Source: Anaerolineaceae bacterium 4572_78
GTDB taxonomy: Bacteria > Chloroflexota > Anaerolineae > 4572-78
Direction of reading: 5' to 3'
Assembly (NCBI GenBank): GCA_002084875.1
Contig: NBMH01000079.1
Coordinates: 1-40,498, forward strand
Length of the DNA stretch: 40,498 nucleotides
Below, one piece after another: positions 7,956 to 17,241 of the stretch (position 1 is the first letter of the stretch; every line of letters starts with the position of its first letter). A program made the position numbers and the translations under genes. The notes under the pieces are model-generated. The model was not told the DNA's origin. It was given only the letters and a program-made list of their open reading frames with translations, and did no database searches.

Positions 7956-10898
7956 TTGAAAGAATCATATTTAAAAAATACACCGCTGTTTGCCAATGTA
8001 GCTAATGAGGAGTTGCAGACAATTAGCCAACATCTCAAAATTGAAAACTATCAAAATGGCGAGATTATTTTTGCAAAAGGAAGTGATAGCACCGCCCTTT
8101 ATATTATCAAAAATGGCTGGGTGAGTCTTTCCCCTGATGGACAAACCCCCATAGCAAATCTAAGCCCGGGCAATCTCTTAGGTGAAATTGATTTTCTACA
8201 GGGAACACCATACTCCATGACAGCAACTGCTACCGCTGATGTTAGCCTGCTAGTGTTGTATGGCAATTCCCTTGAGTCTATCATTCGTTCTCAACCCCAA
8301 ATCGGGCTGAATATAAGCGTTACCTTTGGGAAACCAATTACTCAAATGTATCCTTATCTTGTAGACATGTTGGGTAAAACATCTTCATTTAAGGCGGTTT
8401 CTCTTGACGAGCGTCGCCTGATTGCTGATAGATTCCAGTTTAAGACATACCGAGCAAATGAGACAATCTTCCGTAGTGGTGATACTTCGGCAGGTTTGTT
8501 TTTGATTGAACAAGGTTTGGTACATCTCATTGGTGAAACGGATGACGATTACAACGAATTAAATTCAGGGGATGTTTTTGGTGAAGTTGCCATGCTTTCT
8601 GGAAAGCGTCATACTGCTACGGCTCAATCGGCTCAGCAAACAATTGTGTGGCATCTTTCTACGGAAGACTTTAATCAACTTAGCAAAACAAATCCTAAAA
8701 TTCGGAACACCCTTAGCCGAACATCAACGGGACGCTTGAGCATTGCTGACCAATTGTATGCGGCTGATATTCTTGCACGCGTGCCAATCTTTGACCAACT
8801 TTCGCGTGAGACCCTTGAACATGTTGCCTCGCAATTGGTATTACGTCATGTGCCTGCCAATCAGACAATTTATTATGCTGGTGATGCTGGTGATGCCTTG
8901 CACATTGTAGAAAGTGGCGAAGTTGAAATTCGCAATGAACGCGGTCATACAATTGGTAAGAAAAACGATGGAGATTATTTCGGAGAAAATGCCCTGTTGA
9001 CGGGAAAGAGTCGAACACAAACAGCTATTGCCAGCACGCCAACTAATGTGTGGGCAATATATCGAGCTGATTTTGATGTTCTACTTGTCAAACATCCTGA
9101 ACTTAGCATGGCATTAAGTCAAACAATTAAAGAAAAACTGGAAACAGCAGATACGGTATCCATGGACAAACATCTACAAAAACTTGCCAAAATGGGCAAA
9201 TTGTCTCGCCTTGAACTAGATGAACTATCATCACGACTACAGCCTCATAGCTATCAGCGTGGTGAAATTATCTATCAAGAAGGAGACATGGGACAAGCTT
9301 TGTATTTTATTGAAAATGGGCATATCGAACGGCTTACCAGTTCACCTTATGGCACAATTCCTTTGCCACGCTTGACAGCAGGTGATATTTTCGGAGAAGA
9401 TAGTCTGTCATCAGGACAACCTCATACTTCAACGGCTCGAGCTCAAACCAATGTGGCACTATGGTTTTTACCCAAACAAGATTTTCATGATTTGGTTAGT
9501 CGTTATCCAAATTTTTCTACCGTGCTAAATCAAATCATGAGTGAGCGGTTGGTCGAAACGATGGACATCATGCGGGGCGGGCAATCACGTCCTTATTCAC
9601 CGCAATCAAATGTACCGCGTAGAATGACAGGGCGAACACATCCTGTTACATCCAAACAATCACCTGTACCATTGCGACCGATCGCACCGCCACCACGTTA
9701 TTCTCGTCCCATGTCGCGACCAATTCGACCTCCTTCTCGACCTATCAGTGGTGCATTCACCTCAAGGTCGGGCAAGATGCCTGACCCACCACATGGCATA
9801 CAAACTCAACGAACTCGGCAATCGCCACCATTCAATCCTCAAACTCGACCCATGAGCAGACCTATTAGTCGAATTAGTCGTCCCATGTCAAATCAACAAG
9901 CGAGGACGGTTGCCAGTCAGCCACTTAGGCGACAATCAGCAACAAATCACAATTCGAGAAGAAATTCACGAAGACGGCAACCCTCAAATGTAACCCGAAA
10001 TATTGCCAGAGGAGCGGGTAGAGTCAGCCGAAACATGCGTGACCGTACTGATGCAATTAGTGAATGGTTTGTCGGGGTTCCATTGGGAACACGTATCGGT
10101 TTAATTATTGTCGTAGTGCTGATGATATGGATGTGTGGCATTAGTGGACCAGCCTTGATGTTACAAGCATTAGCCGCTACCATCATCTTAAACAACGGTG
10201 ATACCAGCAGTTTATCACAAAATAGTCTTGTGGCAGCCTTACCTTTTGTGGAAACAATTACACCTACTCCCTCACCATCCATAACTTTAACACCAACATC
10301 TCCTCCCAATGCAACCCGAACGGGTACACCAATTCCAACCTTTACATTTACCACGTCGCCAACACCATTACCGACTGACACATCTACACCGTTGCCGACT
10401 GATACACCAACTAAAACACCAAGACCCGTAAAAAGAGTGGCTAACTCTGTCCATGGACCAATAAATACACCAGTATCAGCAGTTGTACTACCGTCGCCGA
10501 CACCACCGCCGACTCCTACTCCTGATGTGGATTACCTTTTGAAAAAAGTACGCAAGTTGACTCCTTGTGAAAATCAAGGCAAACATCATATTTTTGTGAC
10601 CGTGCTTGATGCGGGCGGAAATGGACTTAATGGTGTTCCTGTCAAGGTAGCTTGGGGAGGCAATGCCAATGATAACGTCATAGTTACCACTGAAACAAAA
10701 AATAATATTCCTGGCAAATTTGATTTTGCCATGTTCAAAGGGACATACAGTATTGAAGTAACGGCTGGGTCATCACAAGTTGCTAGTGGTGTCACCCCTG
10801 ATTTTGAGGTAGACCAACCATGTCATGAAAATGGTAATGCTGTGGGGAACTCGCTTTATCATGCCTCGTTTGAGGTTATATTCCAACGGACATGGTAG
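7956..10898 (+). CDS. Membrane-anchored protein with four cyclic-nucleotide-binding-like domains
   Basis: 980 residues; TTG start chosen because AAGGAG lies just upstream. Four CNB beta-barrels occupy about residues 10-125, 140-255, 275-390 and 412-525. Their cassette starts are LGEIDFLQG, FGEVAMLSG, FGENALLTG and FGEDSLSSG. Next come an Arg/Pro/Ser-rich linker (about 535-700), one transmembrane helix (about 713-735), a Pro/Thr-rich stalk (about 765-855) and a C-terminal Ig-like domain beginning near 858 with two conserved-looking cysteines. CNB domains should thus be cytosolic and the Ig-like domain outside. By eye only the third cassette keeps the canonical phosphate-binding Arg (KSRTQTA); the others have Tyr/Ser or His there, so nucleotide binding is doubtful for three of four. 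No DNA-binding domain is present. Function unknown; a signal-integrating membrane sensor is inferred. Confidence 0.85.
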   Translation: MKESYLKNTPLFANVANEELQTISQHLKIENYQNGEIIFAKGSDSTALYIIKNGWVSLSPDGQTPIANLSPGNLLGEIDFLQGTPYSMTATATADVSLLVLYGNSLESIIRSQPQIGLNISVTFGKPITQMYPYLVDMLGKTSSFKAVSLDERRLIADRFQFKTYRANETIFRSGDTSAGLFLIEQGLVHLIGETDDDYNELNSGDVFGEVAMLSGKRHTATAQSAQQTIVWHLSTEDFNQLSKTNPKIRNTLSRTSTGRLSIADQLYAADILARVPIFDQLSRETLEHVASQLVLRHVPANQTIYYAGDAGDALHIVESGEVEIRNERGHTIGKKNDGDYFGENALLTGKSRTQTAIASTPTNVWAIYRADFDVLLVKHPELSMALSQTIKEKLETADTVSMDKHLQKLAKMGKLSRLELDELSSRLQPHSYQRGEIIYQEGDMGQALYFIENGHIERLTSSPYGTIPLPRLTAGDIFGEDSLSSGQPHTSTARAQTNVALWFLPKQDFHDLVSRYPNFSTVLNQIMSERLVETMDIMRGGQSRPYSPQSNVPRRMTGRTHPVTSKQSPVPLRPIAPPPRYSRPMSRPIRPPSRPISGAFTSRSGKMPDPPHGIQTQRTRQSPPFNPQTRPMSRPISRISRPMSNQQARTVASQPLRRQSATNHNSRRNSRRRQPSNVTRNIARGAGRVSRNMRDRTDAISEWFVGVPLGTRIGLIIVVVLMIWMCGISGPALMLQALAATIILNNGDTSSLSQNSLVAALPFVETITPTPSPSITLTPTSPPNATRTGTPIPTFTFTTSPTPLPTDTSTPLPTDTPTKTPRPVKRVANSVHGPINTPVSAVVLPSPTPPPTPTPDVDYLLKKVRKLTPCENQGKHHIFVTVLDAGGNGLNGVPVKVAWGGNANDNVIVTTETKNNIPGKFDFAMFKGTYSIEVTAGSSQVASGVTPDFEVDQPCHENGNAVGNSLYHASFEVIFQRTW

Positions 10899-10978
10899 TT
10901 CAGTGCATGATAAACAAGCAACATGTTAAAAATCCGAGTCGAAACAAGACCTGACAGAAGGAGGCGTAAGCGTAAACC

Positions 10979-11062
10979 AGGGCTGTTCAATGCTATTTTT
11001 TGACAAGATAACTTGGATGGTCAAAGCTTGCTTTGACATGAAAAAGAAAGCTTTTTCGCTCC
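10979..11062 (+). repeat. Double-hairpin mini-element, copy A (full length)
   Basis: Starts AGGGCTGTTCAATGCTA, then TTTTTTGACAAGATAA, then a near-palindrome GTCAAAGC-TT-GCTTTGAC, ATG, a second AAAAAG..CTTTTT hairpin (with one change, GAAAG) and CGCTCC. Lies just after the four-CNB gene. The same order recurs at 12510-12593 (inverted), 17310-17369 and elsewhere. Confidence 0.85.
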
Positions 11063-11153
11063 ATAAATATTCCAAGCCATGTTCTTTATTTTAGCATTAA
11101 ACAACCCTCAGCTTGTGGTGATTCTGTTGACTTATTTTAACCAAAATCCCATT

Positions 11154-11882
11154 ATGATTAATTATTTAACTTGGGACTCCGATTTTTTCGGCTTCCCAAT
11201 CGGTAAAATTACAGTTAAGAAACTCCATGCAGATAATATCATTCCTCTGCTCACACATGCCGAGCATGAAAGATTTCGTTGTCTTTATTTTGAAGCTAAC
11301 CCTGATGATGCAATAACGATTGCTATTGCCGAATCACATGGCTTTCATTTGATAGATGTGCGGACAGTGCTTGAACATCCTTTTGATGACCGTCCTGCTC
11401 CTGTGCCACTCTATCCCATTCCAGATAATTTAATGATTACCTCGCCGCACCCTAATGACATGTCCCGCCTAAAAGAGATTTCAGCTCAAACAGGATATAC
11501 AAGTCGCTTTGCCTTTGATAAGAATTTTGGTAAAATAGCAAGTGAACGTTTATATCAAGCATGGATTGAAAATGCAACAAAAGGTTATGCGGATAAAATC
11601 TTTATTGCCCGTTGTGGAAAAGATGGTGAGGCGATTGGTTTGATGACATGTACTTTGCAAAGCGACATCGCTAACATTCAATTAGCAGGTGTCAGTCTTG
11701 ACTACCGTAAGCGAAGTGTGGGAACAGCTTTAGTACAAACCGCCTTAGATTGGGCAAAATCTGAAAAATGTGCTAAAATGCATGTTGTGACGCAAGGTCG
11801 TAACGTACCAGCTCAGAGGCTATATCAACAAATGGGATTTTTCACAAAATCGGTCAGTTTATTTTATCATAAGTGGTTGTAG
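11154..11882 (+). CDS. GNAT-family N-acetyltransferase
   Basis: Transfers an acetyl group from acetyl-CoA to an unknown amine. The start at 11154 gives MINYLTWDSDFFGFPIGKI, a typical opening for WecD/TDP-fucosamine-acetyltransferase-like GNATs. An in-frame ATG at 11079 would add 25 residues with no family match, and it sits against repeat copy A. From this start the protein has 242 residues. The C-terminal GNAT core has LAGVSLDYRKRSVGTALVQ, where Arg/Lys-x-x-Gly-x-Gly/Ala would hold the pyrophosphate of CoA, and ends with NVPAQRLYQQMGFF. WecD acts in enterobacterial common antigen synthesis, but no sugar-nucleotide genes are nearby, so the substrate is unknown. Confidence 0.82.
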   Translation: MINYLTWDSDFFGFPIGKITVKKLHADNIIPLLTHAEHERFRCLYFEANPDDAITIAIAESHGFHLIDVRTVLEHPFDDRPAPVPLYPIPDNLMITSPHPNDMSRLKEISAQTGYTSRFAFDKNFGKIASERLYQAWIENATKGYADKIFIARCGKDGEAIGLMTCTLQSDIANIQLAGVSLDYRKRSVGTALVQTALDWAKSEKCAKMHVVTQGRNVPAQRLYQQMGFFTKSVSLFYHKWL

Positions 11883-11896
11883 GAGTCCAAAACAAC

Positions 11897-12449
11897 ATGG
11901 CATATAGTCAATTTACTTTGGATATGATTGAAGAACAATTTAATATTAGCCAAGTTAGAGAAACGCTGTTTCATACTGTTAAGCCCTGAAAGTGAAAAAG
12001 CACGTTCGGAGTTTATCATTGCCCCGATATTGTTTGAATGGCAAGAGCACAATCAAAATTTTACTCTTTATTCAGGGCGGAATTTCGATGTGGATGCGAA
12101 ACGAGGCTTAACAGGTGAATGTGATTTTATCATAACCTTGACCCCGCCAATGCAAACGATTCATGCTCCCGTCATCACCATGCTTGAAGCAAAAAAACAA
12201 AATATTGAGCAACATCTGGGGCAATGTGCTGCCCAAATGATTGGTGCAAAACAATTTAATGAACAAAAAGACAAACAAGAAATTGACATGATTTTTGGCT
12301 GTGTTACAACAGGCGAGGCATGGCAATTTTTGAAATTAAGGCAAAATACACTCACAATTGATAGCAATCGTTATTATTTGAATGATGTTGCCGTTATCTT
12401 AGGTGTTTTACAAATTATATCTGAAAATTTCGGGAGTCCAACAACTTAA
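11897..12449 (+). pseudogene. PD-(D/E)XK-like hypothetical protein with internal deletion/frameshift
   Basis: The natural start is ATG 11897 (MAYSQFTLDMIEEQFNIS), whose frame ends at a stop at 11987-11989. The body continues in another frame, open from 11928 to 12449, from LSPESEKARSEFIIAPILFEW onward. The body has GECDFIITL...APVITMLEAKKQ: an Asp followed by Glu-x-Lys on the next strand, the arrangement of PD-(D/E)XK nuclease folds. It closely resembles a family of about 200-residue proteins common in cyanobacteria and Chloroflexota, annotated hypothetical or restriction-like. Relatives have a few dozen more residues between VKP and SEKARSEF, so a short segment seems to be missing at the frame change. 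Whether any product is made is doubtful; the downstream frame lacks the family's N-terminus. Confidence 0.6.
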
Positions 12450-12509
12450 GCTTTTGGACTCCTGATATTATGAAATTCGATATGATTTTTAATCACATGG
12501 GGGTGCAAT

Positions 12510-12593
12510 GGAGCGAAAAAGCGAGCTTTTTCATGTCAAAGCAAGCTTTGACGCTCCAGTTTATCTTATCAAAAAATAGCATTGAACAGCCCT
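12510..12593 (-). repeat. Double-hairpin mini-element, copy B (inverted, inside a CDS end)
   Basis: On the minus strand: AGGGCTGTTCAATGCTA (12593-12577), TTTTTTGATAAGATAA, then the two hairpins. This copy is bounded by GGAGCG at 12510-12515 and CGCTCC at 12552-12557, showing a closing stem around the hairpin pair. Sequence beyond it (12481-12509) also matches the flank of copy D in inverted orientation. It supplies the last codons and stop of the SpoIIE-type gene. Confidence 0.85.
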
Positions 12594-14362
12594 ACTTTAG
12601 GGTTGGGGTCATCAGCATTAGTTGTTGGTCCACTAGCAACTGCTTGTTCTAATTGTTCAAAACCAAATAGTTCACGCTTTAGGTTATTTGCCTCGACAAC
12701 TCCATCGCTAGTAAGAATAACAAGGTCACCTGGTTCCAGGATAGCTTCAGCTTGAACATAGCCTAGTTGTGACCCCAAACCTGTTCCAAGTGGGGCACCT
12801 CCCACCTCTACCCATTCGATACCACCCTTTGCTCGACGAATAATTGGGTAAATACATCCTGCATTAGCAGCTCTTAATACATTTTTTTCAAGTTCAACAC
12901 AACAAAGGGCACAATTTTGATGGGTTGTTTTGGTAAAAGGGGCAATGGCTAAATCAAGGTATGTCAACAAATCACTTGGTGATAGTCTTTTAGAAACAAT
13001 CGCTTGAAGTGAGGCAATGCTAACAGCCATCAGCAAAGCGGCTGGCATGCCTTTACCTGACACATCCCCAACTGTAACAACAAAACGCTCCGTTTGGTGG
13101 TCATTATGTGGCTCATGAGTGTAGTAAGCATAAAAATCTCCCCCTACTTCGCGAGCAGGAGCACTATAACAACTTAAAGTAGGATTAGCCCAACCAGGAC
13201 GCGTAGAAGGTAATAAACTTTGTTGAATCCGTCGGGCTAAGACCACTTCTTGTTGTAATTGGTCATAGAGGTTTTTTAATTGATAATTAACCTCAGTCAG
13301 TTCGGCGGTGCGGGCATCAACTAATTCTTCCAAATGTTCTCGATAATTTTCTAATTCAGTTTCAGATTGTTTACGTTCTGTAATATCTCGTGTAACACCA
13401 ACTAATCCAATAATGTTACCACTGTTATCACGCAATGGTACTTTTGTGGCGGCACCCCATCTTGATTGTCCTGTTTGTTGGTCAATAAATATCTCTTCAT
13501 GTTCAATGATAGGTTTACCTGAACTTAAAATATGTTGTTCATTAGCCTGATACAATTCTGCTAATTCTTGTGGTAAAAAATCAAAATCACTTTTACCAAT
13601 TATTGCCTCATGAGAAGTCTCTCCAAGCATACGAACATGCCCCAGATTGTTAAGGACAAATTCCCCGTTAATATCTTTGTAGTAAATGTAATCAGGGATG
13701 TTATCAATAACAGTCCTTAACAAGTTTCGTTCCGAAGCAAGTGCCATTTCTGCATGTTCTCTTTCTGCAACTTGTTCTTTCAAGATAACATTTGCCTCTG
13801 CCAATTCAGAGGTTCGCTCTTGAACGCGAACCTCTAAGACTTCATGTGCTTTTTGTAACGCTGATAGGGCTTGTTCTAATTGCTCGGATTGTCTTAAGAT
13901 TTCTTGTCTACTCTCACCCAAAATCTTTTGGGTATCTCGCAAACGTGGAATAATGGTGTACAAAATGTCATGTGAAGCCTCTGCACTTGCACCCAAAAGT
14001 TCATCAAATCGTTCTTTAGTCAAGACAAGTAACACGCAATCAGTATGTGCTCTGCCACTTGCAATACGTGGAGCCATGTCAATCAATGACATCTCTCCAA
14101 TCACTTCACCTGATTTGCGAATAGCTAAGGTAATTTCTTGTCCACCTGAATCGGTGAAAATTTCCACTTCTCCTTCTTGAATAATGAAAACTTTGTCACC
14201 GCTATCCCCTTCCCAAAACAAATACTCGCCTTTATGACAATGTACTTCATCTACCATTTGTCCTAGACGAGTCAAGTCTTCTAATGATAATCCAGAGAGA
14301 AGTGGAATCTTTCTTAAAAATTCATGCATGGTTGCCTCAGTATTTTGTGTATTCATTCTCAT
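12569..14362 (-). CDS. CNB-PAS-SpoIIE (PP2C-type) phosphatase, C-terminus replaced by a repeat
   Basis: Cytosolic signalling protein of 597 residues: a CNB domain (about 15-130) with cassette IGEMSLIDMAPRIAS keeping the Arg, a coiled coil (about 150-210), a PAS domain (about 215-335, ending VGVTRDITERK), a second coiled coil, and a SpoIIE/PP2C phosphatase domain (about 390-585). Metal-binding motifs EVGGDFYAY and VGDVSGKGMPAALLM and the LTSDGVVEA motif are present. The domain normally ends with a DD-T-x-x-x-x motif supplying a further metal ligand; here the sequence changes to GPTTNADDPNPK and then VGLFNAIF-stop, which is pure mini-element sequence. The last few dozen residues are therefore missing and activity is questionable. 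Tandem palindromes abut the start codon. Confidence 0.88.
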   Translation of the reverse strand: MRMNTQNTEATMHEFLRKIPLLSGLSLEDLTRLGQMVDEVHCHKGEYLFWEGDSGDKVFIIQEGEVEIFTDSGGQEITLAIRKSGEVIGEMSLIDMAPRIASGRAHTDCVLLVLTKERFDELLGASAEASHDILYTIIPRLRDTQKILGESRQEILRQSEQLEQALSALQKAHEVLEVRVQERTSELAEANVILKEQVAEREHAEMALASERNLLRTVIDNIPDYIYYKDINGEFVLNNLGHVRMLGETSHEAIIGKSDFDFLPQELAELYQANEQHILSSGKPIIEHEEIFIDQQTGQSRWGAATKVPLRDNSGNIIGLVGVTRDITERKQSETELENYREHLEELVDARTAELTEVNYQLKNLYDQLQQEVVLARRIQQSLLPSTRPGWANPTLSCYSAPAREVGGDFYAYYTHEPHNDHQTERFVVTVGDVSGKGMPAALLMAVSIASLQAIVSKRLSPSDLLTYLDLAIAPFTKTTHQNCALCCVELEKNVLRAANAGCIYPIIRRAKGGIEWVEVGGAPLGTGLGSQLGYVQAEAILEPGDLVILTSDGVVEANNLKRELFGFEQLEQAVASGPTTNADDPNPKVGLFNAIF

Positions 14363-14364
14363 GT

Positions 14365-14416
14365 ATCACAGGCTTCTAGCCTGTACATATATCACAGGCT
14401 TCTAGCCTGTACCACA
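14365..14416. repeat. Two tandem copies of a 26-bp palindromic repeat
   Basis: ACAGGCTTCTAGCCTGT at 14368-14384 and again at 14394-14410, period 26. Each is a 7-bp stem with a 3-nt loop. They sit immediately upstream of the phosphatase start (minus strand) and occupy the place where its ribosome binding site and promoter would be expected. Confidence 0.85.
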
Positions 14417-14422
14417 TGTCTA

Positions 14423-15082
14423 TCAACTAATTAAGCGTATAAATATCATAACTATTAGAGCAACAACAATATCAGTTAGTAATGCCCGACGACTATGTTT
14501 GCCTTGTTTATAAGGTAGCTGAAAGGCAATTGCAGATACAAACACAACGGGTTGTAAGTATTCTCCTGCTAGTAAGAAACATGTAAGCCAAATCGCACGC
14601 ATGGACATGCGTTGCCATTGCTGACTATTAATACTTTTCACATATTCCTTATTGGTATGCAACGTAACCCGTTCGGTAATAAACCAGAAGTATGTTACCA
14701 ACAGATAGCCAAGAAGTAGTTTAATCCATAATATATCAAGTGGCAAAAAACCGTTATGAACATGGTCAGGCATTAAGTTCACAATAAATATAATAGACAA
14801 AACGTGACATACCTGGTCCAAAAGATACGGAACCACAACCCACTTAGGTTTGTATTTTGCAAGTTTATTTTTACTCGTATCAATACCAAAATGTATCATT
14901 ACAAGTAGAAATACGTAAGGTAATGCATCTCGACTCATCCAAATAAATATACATAATAAAACCAGTAAATGCACACCTGTATGTATTATTAAACCACGCC
15001 ATGTTTTTTTTGCCCTTGCCAACCAATCTGGTTGTAAAGGATAGTCACCCACAAAATGGGCTAAGAGTAAATACCAAATCAT
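14423..15082 (-). CDS. DUF3307 family integral membrane protein
   Basis: 219 residues with about five hydrophobic segments. The N-terminus (YLLLAHFVGDYPLQPDWLARAKKTWRGLIIHTGVHL) is the hallmark of DUF3307: HF.GDY.LQ, W.A..K, HT..H. A second conserved patch is MIHFGIDTSKN. The family is of unknown function and is often found near radical SAM or SatD-like genes. Here it lies 91 bp downstream of the radical SAM gene on the same strand, so cotranscription is possible. The length matches the longer DUF3307 members. Confidence 0.82.
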   Translation of the reverse strand: MIWYLLLAHFVGDYPLQPDWLARAKKTWRGLIIHTGVHLLVLLCIFIWMSRDALPYVFLLVMIHFGIDTSKNKLAKYKPKWVVVPYLLDQVCHVLSIIFIVNLMPDHVHNGFLPLDILWIKLLLGYLLVTYFWFITERVTLHTNKEYVKSINSQQWQRMSMRAIWLTCFLLAGEYLQPVVFVSAIAFQLPYKQGKHSRRALLTDIVVALIVMIFIRLIS

Positions 15083-15173
15083 GAAATATACTTCAACTTC
15101 AGATAGTTATAAAAAATAAACCCACCAAAGGTATTATACCATTGTTTTCCACAAAGTAACAACGGGTAAAAAG

Positions 15174-17048
15174 TCATAGACCTCTACGAGTGGGAGGACA
15201 TTTCCAGGCAATGGCTGGTATATCTGCCCGCAATTCCTTGAATGTAGTTATGATACCACAATTATAACAGCGTTCTCGACAATCAATCTTAACTTCGCCC
15301 TGTTGAGATGCCTGCCAATCAAGAAGTAACCATTGTTTTTCAACCCCCGATTTGATATGGTCCCATGGGAAAACCTCATCCATCAAACGTACCCGATGAG
15401 CGTACCAATTAAATGATAATTCACATTCCTCATAAGCTTCACGCCAGGCGACTGCATTAAAGCGATTGTTCCATGCATCGAATTTCGCTCCTTTTTCCCA
15501 TGCCCGTTGAATGACAATCCCAAGACGACGGTCTCCTCGTGTTAAAGATGCTTCTAATAAACTCCCTTCAGGATTGTTCCAATTGAAAATTATTCCTCGC
15601 ATGCGACCTAATTCTTGGCGGATGAGTTCTTGTTTATGTTCAATTTCTTCTAAAGAGCAAAAAGATGCCCATTGAAATGGCGTATGTGGTTTTGGGACAA
15701 ATGTGGAGACTCCCATGCGTACTTTCGCTTTATGCCCATGATATTTTCTACCAATTTTGAGAACCTGCTTTGCCAATTCGGCAATGGCTATTACATCTTC
15801 GTCTGTTTCGGTCGGTTGCCCAATCATGAAATAAAGTTTAATTAATTGCCAACCTCGTTTGTAAATATCATCGACTGTTTCCAATAAATCTTCATCACTA
15901 ATACCTTTGTTAATCACATTTCGCATGCGGTCAGTGCCTGATTCGGGAGCAAAGGTAAAATTACTTTTTCTACCTTTCGATAGCATTTCAGCTAAATCAG
16001 CACTAAATGACTCAATTCGCAAACTTGGCATTGAAATTGTTAGGATATTGTCGGTGTATGTTTTCGTAATCGCTTTAACTAATGTCCTAACTTGGCTATA
16101 ATCGCTACTGCTAAGAGAAAGCAAGCCAATATCCTCATGCCCAGTGTCTTTCACAATCTTATCAACTGTTTCAAGTAATTCTTGCCATGGACGTTCCCGC
16201 ACAGGTCGAGAAATTATTCCTGCCGAACAAAAACGGCATCCACGCGTACAGCCTCGTTGAATCTCAATGGAAGCTCGATTAAACACAATATCTATAAAAG
16301 GAACAATAAATTTGGTAACAGGTTTAGGAAGTACAGGAACTATTCGTTTGGTGACATGCGGTTGAGCCTCTTCTACGGTCGGCTCAATTTTTATCAATGT
16401 GCCATCTTGGGGATGATAAGTCGGTACATAAAAGCGTGGGACATAAATACCATGTATCTTTGCCAATTGCCTAAGTTGGCTATCTCTGTCGAGATGACAT
16501 ATTTTTTGGTAGAGATGGGCAATTTCTAATAACACTTCTTCCCCTTCACCAATCACAAAAAAATCAATGAAGTCTGCCATAGGTTCAGGATTAAATACCG
16601 CACTTCCTCCTGCAAAAATAAGAGGGTAGCTCGTATCACGAGATTCACTTTTAAGCGGCATATTTCCTAAATCAAGCAATGTCAGTACATTGCTGTATAA
16701 CTGCTCATAAGGCAAACTAATACCTATCATGTCAAAATCTCGAATTTCGTGCTGTGTTTCGAGAGAAAACAGAGGAATATTCTCCGACCTCATCACCTCT
16801 TCCATATCAAACCAAGGCACAAAAACACGTTCAGCCAAAAAATCATCTTCTTTATTAACAATGTCATACAAAATCGCTAATCCTAAATTGCTCATTCCCA
16901 AATCATAAATATCGGGAAAAGCAAGGGCGATTTTCACATCAATTGCATGCCAATCTTTGACTATGCTGTTATACTCTCCGCCGATGTAACGAGCAGGCTT
17001 TTGCACTTTAGTTAATAGGCGGTCTAATATTCTGTTATTGATTATCAT
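15174..17048 (-). CDS. TIGR03960-type B12-binding radical SAM protein
   Basis: 624 residues from ATG 17048. That start is chosen because MIINNRILDRLLTKVQKPARYIGGEYN is the family's usual opening; the open frame extends to 17180 but those residues match nothing. A cobalamin-binding-like domain (about 35-190) precedes the radical SAM core. The 4Fe-4S motif is CTRGCRFC in IQRGCTRGCRFCSAG, and conserved SAM-domain stretches FAPESGTDRMR and STFVPKPHTPFQW follow. The C-terminus has CRERCYNC, possibly another metal site. The usual partner, a TIGR03936/DUF2344 protein, is not in the window. The substrate is unknown; the family is sometimes linked to tRNA or ribosomal protein genes, which are also absent here. 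Confidence 0.9.
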   Translation of the reverse strand: MIINNRILDRLLTKVQKPARYIGGEYNSIVKDWHAIDVKIALAFPDIYDLGMSNLGLAILYDIVNKEDDFLAERVFVPWFDMEEVMRSENIPLFSLETQHEIRDFDMIGISLPYEQLYSNVLTLLDLGNMPLKSESRDTSYPLIFAGGSAVFNPEPMADFIDFFVIGEGEEVLLEIAHLYQKICHLDRDSQLRQLAKIHGIYVPRFYVPTYHPQDGTLIKIEPTVEEAQPHVTKRIVPVLPKPVTKFIVPFIDIVFNRASIEIQRGCTRGCRFCSAGIISRPVRERPWQELLETVDKIVKDTGHEDIGLLSLSSSDYSQVRTLVKAITKTYTDNILTISMPSLRIESFSADLAEMLSKGRKSNFTFAPESGTDRMRNVINKGISDEDLLETVDDIYKRGWQLIKLYFMIGQPTETDEDVIAIAELAKQVLKIGRKYHGHKAKVRMGVSTFVPKPHTPFQWASFCSLEEIEHKQELIRQELGRMRGIIFNWNNPEGSLLEASLTRGDRRLGIVIQRAWEKGAKFDAWNNRFNAVAWREAYEECELSFNWYAHRVRLMDEVFPWDHIKSGVEKQWLLLDWQASQQGEVKIDCRERCYNCGIITTFKELRADIPAIAWKCPPTRRGL

Positions 17049-17241
17049 ACAATCTTCATCGAAACTGAGGCATAAAACCCCACCGACACATAGAAACCAG
17101 CCGCTGGAAACCCCGACTGATATTCTGGGGTTGTTGACTAATAAACTGCTCTCATGAGTTAATACCATGTATTGTACCATACTTCTAGCAATCCGTCAAC
17201 AGACAGGGATTTTCCGTAATTATTCACTCTCCCTCGTGAGC

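Noticed and set aside
9947-10381. 144-codon minus-strand frame opposite the Pro/Thr stalk
   Set aside because: Low-complexity complement of the Thr/Pro codons; not a gene.
12470-12652. 60-codon plus-strand frame after the PD-(D/E)XK-like gene
   Set aside because: Made of mini-element copy B in reverse; no domain and no ribosome binding site.
16182-16529. 115-codon plus-strand frame inside the radical SAM gene
   Set aside because: Antisense to a conserved radical SAM core with an intact CxxxCxxC motif; no domain of its own.
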